Source: a bacterium
GTDB taxonomy: Bacteria > AUK180
Direction of reading: 5' to 3'
Assembly: GCA_023144005.1 (NCBI GenBank)
Contig: JAGLGN010000020.1
Span: 188,932 to 252,931 of the forward strand
DNA length: 64,000 nt
Shown here in pieces: positions 1 to 6,080 of this stretch (positions are counted from its first letter, which is position 1; every line of letters begins with the position of its first letter). The position numbers were made by a program, and so were the translations under genes. The notes under the pieces are model-generated. The model searched no databases. It was not told where the DNA came from and saw nothing but the letters and a program-made list of their open reading frames with translations.

Positions 1-2
1 CG

Positions 3-362
3 GGTTATGCGTCTATAAAGACATTAAAAAGGATGATACGGACCTATGAACAGATGCCTAAGCCGCGCTGGGTGATCGGATTCGGCGCGTGCACCATCAA
101 TGGAGGCATTTATTACAAATCCTACAATGTGATAAATAAGCTCGACAGGTATATACCCGTAGATATCTTTATATCGGGCTGTATGCCCCGCCCTGAAGCC
201 ATACTCGCCGCATTGGAAGAACTCAGGAATATGATACAAAGAGGTGAAGCCAAGGGCTATGACAGATATGTCAAGAATTACGACTGGTATAAGAAAAATC
301 AGAAAGAGATACTTGAAAGAGAAGGGTCATTATTCGGGGAGGCGGACGATGAAAACAAGTGA
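3..362 (+). CDS. NuoB/MbhJ-like FeS subunit, 3' part
   Basis: C-terminal part of a NADH dehydrogenase 20-kDa family protein, the subunit that passes electrons through the N2-type [4Fe-4S] cluster of complex I and group 4 hydrogenases. The frame is open from base 3 and runs off the window edge, so the N-terminal CC pair is not visible. What is visible is typical of the family: YEQMPKPRWVIGFGACTINGG with one cluster cysteine, then IPVDIFISGCMPRPEAIL with another. Its end overlaps the next gene by 14 bp, indicating translational coupling in a nuoB-C-D order. Whether the parent complex is a Nuo-, Mbh- or Mbs-type enzyme cannot be told from this fragment; the nuoD-like neighbour argues for a hydrogenase-related, non-hydrogenase complex. 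Confidence 0.9.
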   Translation, partial: GYASIKTLKRMIRTYEQMPKPRWVIGFGACTINGGIYYKSYNVINKLDRYIPVDIFISGCMPRPEAILAALEELRNMIQRGEAKGYDRYVKNYDWYKKNQKEILEREGSLFGEADDENK

Positions 363-834
363 CATCCTCAATAAGACCAAAGAACTTTTTCCATACATTT
401 CGACCGAATTGTTCGAAGAACAGCAGGGACGGATCAAAGTCGATAACGAACGCTTTCTTAATGTACTGGCCTATTTGAGAAACAGTTCCTTTGTTCATCT
501 GGCGAATATTTTCGCGGTCGACTGGATAGAGGAAAAAGAGTTCGAATTGAATTATAATCTCTGGTCCTATGACCATAACTCTTCAATAATCGTCAAGGTG
601 GGGATACCGAGAGAGAAACCGGAAGTCACCACGGTTCTTGACCTCTGGGAACATGGCCAGGTTTACGAACAGGAGATCCATGAATTTTTCGGAATAGAGT
701 TCGCGGGAAACCCGGACCTCTCACCGCTATTTCTGCACAATTGGAAAGAGATACCGCCGATGAGAAAGGACTTCGATACGGAGGAATACTCAAAAAGAGC
801 ATTTGATGTCGGGGAAAGGGAAGGTGCAAAATGA
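349..834 (+). CDS. NuoC-like 30-kDa subunit
   Basis: 161-aa respiratory-chain 30-kDa subunit (NuoC/MbhK family), part of the peripheral arm next to the quinone- or NiFe-site cavity. The family signature is seen as VYEQEIHEFFGIEF at about residues 107-120, followed by the PLFLHNWKEIPPMRKDF stretch that usually follows it. I chose the ATG at 349 because a GGGGAGG stretch lies just upstream and the resulting N-terminus fits; the frame is open further upstream but that part only shadows the nuoB-like gene. It overlaps the gene before by 14 bp and the gene after by ATGA, so the three are co-translated. It is shorter than proteobacterial NuoC, as is usual for hydrogenase-type K subunits. Confidence 0.9.
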   Translation: MKTSDILNKTKELFPYISTELFEEQQGRIKVDNERFLNVLAYLRNSSFVHLANIFAVDWIEEKEFELNYNLWSYDHNSSIIVKVGIPREKPEVTTVLDLWEHGQVYEQEIHEFFGIEFAGNPDLSPLFLHNWKEIPPMRKDFDTEEYSKRAFDVGEREGAK

Positions 835-1976
835 TAGATCTATTTACCGACATTACTGAGATCGCGAATAAAGACGGCAACAAGGTTTACGATATCTTCT
901 TCGGCCCCAATCATCCGGGAATGCACGGAAATTTCGGATATGTTGTGGACATGATAGGCCATTCGATCGCCAAGGCAAGGGTCAATGCGGGATTACTTCA
1001 CAGAGGGTTTGAGAAGATAATGGAGACCAATCTCTGGCATCAGAACCTCTCATTGATCCCCAGAATATGTGTTGTGGACCCTGATCCGAACGAGGCAGCG
1101 TATTGCGGAGCCATTGAGAAAATAATGGGACTGGAAATACCCGAGCGGGCGAAATTCATACGGACCATCACATTGGAGATGTCCAGGATGACCTCCCATT
1201 TAATGGGGATGGGATCCGTCGGCGGCGCGACCGGGCTCTATACCGTAATGTACCTGATGCTCGCTGACCGTGACCGGCTGCTTGATATGTTCGAATGGCT
1301 GACGGGTGGAAGGATATATCATATTTACAATATCCCCGGAGGAGTCAGAAGAGACCTTCCCAAAGGATGGAGGGATAAGCTCTATGGATTAATGGATTTT
1401 TTTGAGAGCAAACTCAAGGAATACGATGAAATACTCTATCGCCACCCCATCATTCACAAAAGATTGAAGGGTGTCGGTGTGATCACCGCCGACCAGGCAA
1501 AGAAATGGGGAATAACAGGCCCGAATCTCAGGGCGACCGGCGTAAAATTCGATACCAGAAAGGCGTATCCCTATGCGGCATACGATCAATTGGAATTCGA
1601 TATACCCACAGAGAAGGAAGGTGACGCATTGGCAAGAGCAAATCTTGTCCGCGCAGAATTCGAGGTGACCATTTCAATAATCAGGCAGGCATTGGACAAA
1701 CTTCCTGAGGGAGATGTCAATATTAAACTGGGCAATCCGCTGAAGTTCAAGGTCCCTGAAGGAGAGGCATATGCGAAGGTCGAATCCTCCAAAGGGGAAT
1801 ACGGATATTATATCGTTTCCACCGGAGGTATAAAGCCGTACCGCGTCTCCGTGAGAGGGCCATCCCTCCCCGCCGGACTGTTTTTATGTCATAAACACCT
1901 GCCGGGAATGAGAATAGATGATGTTGCTCTGTGGATGAACACGCTTCAGATATGCGCGCCGGATTTTGACAGGTAG
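831..1976 (+). CDS. NuoD/MbhL-like 49-kDa catalytic subunit with CxxD/CxxD motifs
   Basis: 381-aa 49-kDa subunit of the complex I / group 4 NiFe hydrogenase family. Visible family blocks: GPNHPGMHG near residue 25, GLLHRGFEKIME near 54, IPERAKFIRTI near 104, and the C-terminal DFDR. True group 4 hydrogenases hold Ni-Fe with two CxxC motifs. Here the N-terminal motif reads RIC-VV-D (C80, D83) and the C-terminal one reads IC-AP-D (C375, D378), so each CxxC has become CxxD. That argues against H2 chemistry and for an Ehr/Mbs-like relative; the substrate (sulfane sulfur, quinone or other) is not shown. It starts inside the nuoC stop (ATGA) and is followed after 9 bp by the redox fusion protein. 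Confidence 0.92.
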   Translation: MIDLFTDITEIANKDGNKVYDIFFGPNHPGMHGNFGYVVDMIGHSIAKARVNAGLLHRGFEKIMETNLWHQNLSLIPRICVVDPDPNEAAYCGAIEKIMGLEIPERAKFIRTITLEMSRMTSHLMGMGSVGGATGLYTVMYLMLADRDRLLDMFEWLTGGRIYHIYNIPGGVRRDLPKGWRDKLYGLMDFFESKLKEYDEILYRHPIIHKRLKGVGVITADQAKKWGITGPNLRATGVKFDTRKAYPYAAYDQLEFDIPTEKEGDALARANLVRAEFEVTISIIRQALDKLPEGDVNIKLGNPLKFKVPEGEAYAKVESSKGEYGYYIVSTGGIKPYRVSVRGPSLPAGLFLCHKHLPGMRIDDVALWMNTLQICAPDFDR

Positions 1977-1985
1977 GAGAAGAAG

Positions 1986-3830
1986 ATGAGTATTGACAAA
2001 AAAAATATAATCGCTCCCTATATGACATTGAAGAACCTTTTCAGAAAAACGGTAACGGTGAAATTTCCGAAGGAAGAATTGGATGTATTTCCCGGATGTC
2101 CGGGAGTTTCGCCCCAATACAGAGGGATACACGCGAATGATCATGAAGAATGCATAGGATGCGGGGCCTGTTCCGATATCTGCCCCACCGATGCCATTCG
2201 ACTGATCGCCTTTGAGGGAGAACCCCGTGAGGGAGCCAAGAATCAAAGGCCGGAGATCGATTACGGAAGATGCTGCTTTTGCGGATATTGTGTGGATATA
2301 TGTTCTACCGGTTCTCTTTCAATGACAAGAAAATTCATTCATATCGAATGTACACCGAAAACACCGGATCCTGAAAAAGAAGTTAATATGATCAAGGATA
2401 AGTTCATCCTGCTTCCCGATGAGAAAGGGCTGGACGATCTGGGTTGGAACACGCCTACTCCCCTGTCTTTATTGGACTTGGAAAGGGTCTCTATGGAGCA
2501 GTTATCTTCAGATCTAAGGAATGACTCCTTTGTTGAAATAGTGAAAGGATTTTCAAAAGAGCAGGCCGTAAAGGAAGCTTCAAGATGTATTGAATGCGGA
2601 ATCTGTACGGATGCCTGCCCCGCGGGAATGAACATTCCGGAATACATAACTGCGATATGGGACAATGACAACAAGGCATCAGTGGAATGGATGTACAAGA
2701 CGAATCCCCTGTCCAATGTTTGCGGAAGGGTTTGCACGCATGTATGTGAAACCGTATGCGCTATCTCTCACCGTGGAGAGCCCGTTGCCATCAGATGGCT
2801 GAAGCGCTATGCCTTGGATCAGCTGAGCTCTGATGATGTAAAGAGCATTTCCGGCATAGACCAGATAAGATCAGCGAAGAAAAAGGTCGCGATCGTGGGA
2901 AGTGGGCCCGGCGGCCTTGCGGCAGCGTACTTCTTATCAAAAATGGGATATGCGATCACCATATTCGAAAAGAATAAAATGGCGGGCGGCGTCATGAGAT
3001 ATGGAATTCCTAATTATAGATTGCCGGATGAGGCACTGGACAAAGACATCGACGCGATAAAAACTCTTGGCGTGGAGATCCTGACAGAAATTGAAATAGG
3101 AAAGGCCAAAAAGATCTCACAATTACAGAAGGATTTCGATTTTGTCATCCTTGATACCGGTTTGCCCATAGGAAGAACCATCCTGCCTGATCTGAAGCAT
3201 GATAAGTTCAATTTGTCAATTGAGATGCTTGAGGATATCTCCAGGGGAGAGGAAGTAACGGTAGAAAAAAAGATCGCCGTCATCGGCGGCGGAAATGTCG
3301 CGATGGACATTGCCCGCAGTCTGGCAAGATTACAAAGGGTGAAATTCGGAGAAGTGAATATAACCGCGATATCCCTGGAATCACGGGAGGAACTGCCCGC
3401 AGACATCGAAGAGATCGAAGAAGCGATGGAAGAGGGTATCGTGCTTGAGCCCGGATGGGGAAATATGGAAGTTGATCTCGATAAAAAAACAAATGCTATC
3501 AAGGGCATTAAGATCATGAAATGTACACAGGTATTTGATCAGGATCATAGATTCAGACCTCTTTTTGATGAGGCGGATGTCAAGACGCTTCAAGTCGATC
3601 AGATCGTTGAAGCGATTGGCCAGGCACCCGATTATTCATTCCTTGATTCATATGAGAAGGAAGTCGAATTCAAGGGATTCTGCATAAAGACAGATGAGAA
3701 TGGAAAGACATCCCTGGATTGGCTCTGGGCTGTGGGAGATATTATTGAGGGGCCGGATATCGTACATGCGGTCTCCAACGGACATATGACCGCACAGGCC
3801 ATAGACCGGATCGTTGAGGGAAATAAGTAA
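1986..3830 (+). CDS. NuoI-type ferredoxin fused to GltD/NfnB-type FAD-NAD(P) oxidoreductase
   Basis: 614-aa fusion, preceded by AGGAG. Residues about 1-120 are a NuoI/MbhN-like two-cluster ferredoxin: C56/C59/C62/C66 and C96/C99/C102/C106 in CxxCxxCxxxC order (the second lacks the usual Pro after the last Cys). Residues about 190-280 are the N-terminal FeS domain of glutamate-synthase small-subunit-like proteins (CIECGICTDACP, CGRVCTHVCETVC, RGEPVAIRWLKRYA). Residues about 298-610 carry FAD (GSGPGG at 305-310) and NAD(P) (GGGNVA at 434-439) Rossmann motifs. It likely lets NADPH or NADH exchange electrons directly with the membrane complex, replacing NuoEFG. No GltB-like subunit is adjacent, so glutamate synthesis is unlikely. 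Confidence 0.9.
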   Translation: MSIDKKNIIAPYMTLKNLFRKTVTVKFPKEELDVFPGCPGVSPQYRGIHANDHEECIGCGACSDICPTDAIRLIAFEGEPREGAKNQRPEIDYGRCCFCGYCVDICSTGSLSMTRKFIHIECTPKTPDPEKEVNMIKDKFILLPDEKGLDDLGWNTPTPLSLLDLERVSMEQLSSDLRNDSFVEIVKGFSKEQAVKEASRCIECGICTDACPAGMNIPEYITAIWDNDNKASVEWMYKTNPLSNVCGRVCTHVCETVCAISHRGEPVAIRWLKRYALDQLSSDDVKSISGIDQIRSAKKKVAIVGSGPGGLAAAYFLSKMGYAITIFEKNKMAGGVMRYGIPNYRLPDEALDKDIDAIKTLGVEILTEIEIGKAKKISQLQKDFDFVILDTGLPIGRTILPDLKHDKFNLSIEMLEDISRGEEVTVEKKIAVIGGGNVAMDIARSLARLQRVKFGEVNITAISLESREELPADIEEIEEAMEEGIVLEPGWGNMEVDLDKKTNAIKGIKIMKCTQVFDQDHRFRPLFDEADVKTLQVDQIVEAIGQAPDYSFLDSYEKEVEFKGFCIKTDENGKTSLDWLWAVGDIIEGPDIVHAVSNGHMTAQAIDRIVEGNK

Positions 3831-3841
3831 TTGGGTATAAT
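3814..3841 (+). promoter_or_regulatory. sigma-70-type promoter for the MATE gene, leaderless layout
   Basis: TTGAGG at 3814-3819, 16-bp spacer, TATAAT at 3836-3841. The ATG follows the -10 box by only 3 (3845) or 6 (3848) bases, and there is no Shine-Dalgarno site, so the transcript would be leaderless or nearly so. The -35 lies inside the end of the upstream gene. Seen directly; activity is inferred. Confidence 0.45.
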
Positions 3842-3844
3842 GAT

Positions 3845-5194
3845 ATGATGAGAGATATTAAAGCCACCTTAGCAGAAGGGCCAATAGGAAAGATCCTATT
3901 CAAATTGACTGTGCCGATGATATTCGGCATGGTGGCAATGGTGGCTTTTAATCTCGTTGATACCTTTTTCGTCGGGAAATTAGGAACCGATGAATTGGCG
4001 GCGATGAGCTTTACTTTCCCCGTAGTAATGGCACTTAACGGCATTGCTCTAGGCTTGGGGATCGGCGCTGCCGCGGTGATCTCAAACGCCATCGGCAAGG
4101 GCAATATGAAGGCCGTAAGACGGCTCACGACCGATAGCCTGATCCTTGCTGCCCTCATCGTTGCAGTTTTTGCTTCCCTTGGACTTCTGACTATCAAGCC
4201 TCTTTTTAAATTACTCGGAGCAAAAAAAGAACTGCTGCCTCTTATCTACTCATACATGCGTGTCTGGTATCTCGGTGTTGTCTTCGTTGTTTTTCCTATG
4301 GTCGGCAATAATGCCATAAGGGCGACAGGAGACACAAAGACACCGGCGCTGATCATGATGTGTGCGGTTACCATGAATGTTATCCTTGACCCGCTTTTGA
4401 TCTTTGGATTGGGCCCGTTTCCAAGATTAGGGCTTACGGGAGCCGCTCTCGCTACCGTATTTTCCCGTATGACGACTTTCTCGCTATCCTCATGGGTGCT
4501 CATCAAGCGCTATAAGATGGTAACCTTTGAGAAAGCGCCGATCGAAGAGATCTGGCATTCATGGAAAAAGATCCTATATATAGGCCTCCCTTCGGCTTTG
4601 ACCAGAGTTATCATGCCCATAGGGATCGGCGTTATCACCAAATTTGTTTCAATGTTCGGAAAGGAAGCCGTTGCCGGCCTTGGCGTCGCAACACGGATCG
4701 GCTTCTTCGCCATGACCATAATATGGGCATTATCCTCTGTAATTGCGCCTTTCATAGGACAGAATTGGGGCTCAAAGAAGTCGGATCGGGTAAGAAAAGG
4801 ACTGTGGATCTCATACCGCTTCTCATTCCTTTACGGATTGGGGTTATTTATTATACTCTACTTCATTGCCCCGCTGATAACACCTGTTTTCAACGGCGAT
4901 CCCGAAGTACACCGCGTATCGACCCTTTATCTGCGAATACTCTCAATGGGATACGGCCTGCAGGGGATCTTCATCATTTCAAATTCAGCATTGAATGTTC
5001 TCCACCGTCCCTTATGGGGAGCTCTTATCACTGCCATACAAATGTTTCTGCTGTATATTCCCCTGGCATTCCTTGGAATGAAATTCATGGGGTTGAATGG
5101 AATATTCCTCGGTGGTGCGATCTCTTATGTAATTTCAGGATTGATCGGCGCCAAACTTGCGCTGAACTTCTCAAGAGAGGTTTATCTTAAATAG
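3845..5194 (+). CDS. MATE family efflux transporter
   Basis: 449-aa integral membrane protein of the multidrug and toxic compound extrusion family, using a Na+ or H+ gradient for export. The N-terminus (GPIGKILFKLTVPMIFGM followed by LVDTFFVGKLGTDELAA) and the repeated internal half (about residues 235-300) are typical of NorM/DinF-like MATE proteins, and about 12 hydrophobic helices can be traced. Two in-frame ATGs (3845 and 3848) sit right behind a TATAAT box. Its TAG stop overlaps the first base of a MITE-like element, so the insertion may have reset the 3' end. It is not obviously linked in function to the redox operon upstream. Substrate is unknown. Confidence 0.93.
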   Translation: MMRDIKATLAEGPIGKILFKLTVPMIFGMVAMVAFNLVDTFFVGKLGTDELAAMSFTFPVVMALNGIALGLGIGAAAVISNAIGKGNMKAVRRLTTDSLILAALIVAVFASLGLLTIKPLFKLLGAKKELLPLIYSYMRVWYLGVVFVVFPMVGNNAIRATGDTKTPALIMMCAVTMNVILDPLLIFGLGPFPRLGLTGAALATVFSRMTTFSLSSWVLIKRYKMVTFEKAPIEEIWHSWKKILYIGLPSALTRVIMPIGIGVITKFVSMFGKEAVAGLGVATRIGFFAMTIIWALSSVIAPFIGQNWGSKKSDRVRKGLWISYRFSFLYGLGLFIILYFIAPLITPVFNGDPEVHRVSTLYLRILSMGYGLQGIFIISNSALNVLHRPLWGALITAIQMFLLYIPLAFLGMKFMGLNGIFLGGAISYVISGLIGAKLALNFSREVYLK

Positions 5195-5312
5195 GGACGG
5201 TGGTTAAGAGTGTTAAGAGTTCAATTCCACTAAAAACCGAACATCCCAAAAGATAGGACATTTATAGAAAATATTTTAAGCAAACCCTTAACACTCTTAA
5301 CCACCGTCCCTA
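5192..5312. mobile_element. 121-bp MITE-like element with 26-bp perfect inverted ends
   Basis: Left arm 5192-5217 and right arm 5287-5312 are perfect inverted repeats beginning TAGGGACGGTGGTTAAGAG; about 69 bp of non-coding AT-rich DNA lie between. The arm matches the terminal repeat of the RAYT element at 59801-60696 at 25 of 28 positions compared. It is therefore probably a non-autonomous member of the same family, moved by a related transposase. It lies exactly between the MATE stop codon and the 3' end of the barrel lipoprotein gene and could fold into a long stem acting as a bidirectional terminator. Confidence 0.8.
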
Positions 5313-5327
5313 CTCTGCTACTCTTCT

Positions 5328-5993
5328 TTAAAAACCGAATTGTATAGCAACTCCGGGTTGAAAGAGGAAACCGTCATCCGTGGAGGCATTGATATCCTCT
5401 GCATTCATCGCGACCTTATAAAATGCCACTTCCGGCATGAGCGCAATAGCACCCAATTGGAATTTAAAACCGACGAAGCCACCATAATAATGCTGAGGAA
5501 CAATATCAATATCATCAGTAAAACCATACGAAACATATTGATACTTGGGGCCGAAATATAATGAAATGGCATCCACCGGCCGTATATCAAAGATAAGATT
5601 GCCATTTATCGCCCAGCCGGTTAAACCGAAAAAATTAGAATAGACGCCGCCGATATCAGTGGCAACACGGAAAATCCCAAGATCAATAAATCTCCATTTC
5701 CAATCCATGGAAAGATTCGTGGAATAGATCTTAAAACCCATGTCCATATTCTCTGTTAAGCCGTATCTCAAGAAGAGTTCCATCATTTGGTAATCATTCA
5801 TGAACTCATTTGTATCCAGTATAGCTCCGCCATCTGTATCGGGATCAGCGAATTGCAATACCCCTATTCCCAGACCGCCGGCAAATTTACCCTCTCTGAC
5901 CGTATCTGCATTCTGATATGTGGAAAGCGAATAACATCCAGTAAAAACAAGCAGGCTCACAAGAGCCAGGGAAAGGAAAAATCTCTTCTTCAT
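5328..5993 (-). CDS. Outer-membrane beta-barrel lipoprotein, unknown function
   Basis: 221 aa. The N-terminus MKKRFFLSLALVSLLVFTGC is a lipoprotein signal peptide with lipobox FTGC at residues 17-20. The remainder alternates hydrophobic and polar residues with many aromatics, as in an 8- to 10-stranded outer-membrane barrel, and the chain ends in FQPGVAIQFGF, with the terminal Phe expected for BAM-dependent insertion. I do not recognise a specific family. A GAGAGG site precedes the ATG and a sigma-70-like promoter is present. It is divergent from the O-antigen-ligase gene, sharing an 87-bp intergenic region with it. Confidence 0.75.
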   Translation of the reverse strand: MKKRFFLSLALVSLLVFTGCYSLSTYQNADTVREGKFAGGLGIGVLQFADPDTDGGAILDTNEFMNDYQMMELFLRYGLTENMDMGFKIYSTNLSMDWKWRFIDLGIFRVATDIGGVYSNFFGLTGWAINGNLIFDIRPVDAISLYFGPKYQYVSYGFTDDIDIVPQHYYGGFVGFKFQLGAIALMPEVAFYKVAMNAEDINASTDDGFLFQPGVAIQFGF

Positions 5994-6011
5994 AAAACAC
6001 CTCTCTCACAT

Positions 6012-6040
6012 ATTTTAAGTGTAATCCTGTGTAAAATCAA
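6012..6040 (-). promoter_or_regulatory. sigma-70-type promoter for the barrel lipoprotein
   Basis: On the minus strand TTGATT (6035-6040), 17-bp spacer and TAAAAT (6012-6017), followed by GAGAGG and the ATG at 5993. It partly faces the plus-strand promoter of the ligase gene, so the two may interfere. Confidence 0.5.
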
Positions 6041-6047
6041 GTTTTTC

Positions 6048-6075
6048 TTGAAAATAACTGTATTTTTACTATAAT
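6048..6075 (+). promoter_or_regulatory. sigma-70-type promoter, leaderless layout
   Basis: TTGAAA (6048-6053), 16-bp spacer, TATAAT (6070-6075), then five bases and the ATG at 6081. No ribosome-binding site can fit, so transcription should start at or next to the initiation codon. Confidence 0.5.
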
Positions 6076-6080
6076 TAACT

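Noticed and set aside
831..1976. Reading the 49-kDa subunit as a functional NiFe hydrogenase
   Set aside because: Both CxxC motifs lack the second Cys (D83, D378).
4561..5190. Long plus-strand ORF (209 aa) within the MATE gene
   Set aside because: Wholly inside the MATE gene in another frame, with unnatural composition; a shadow.
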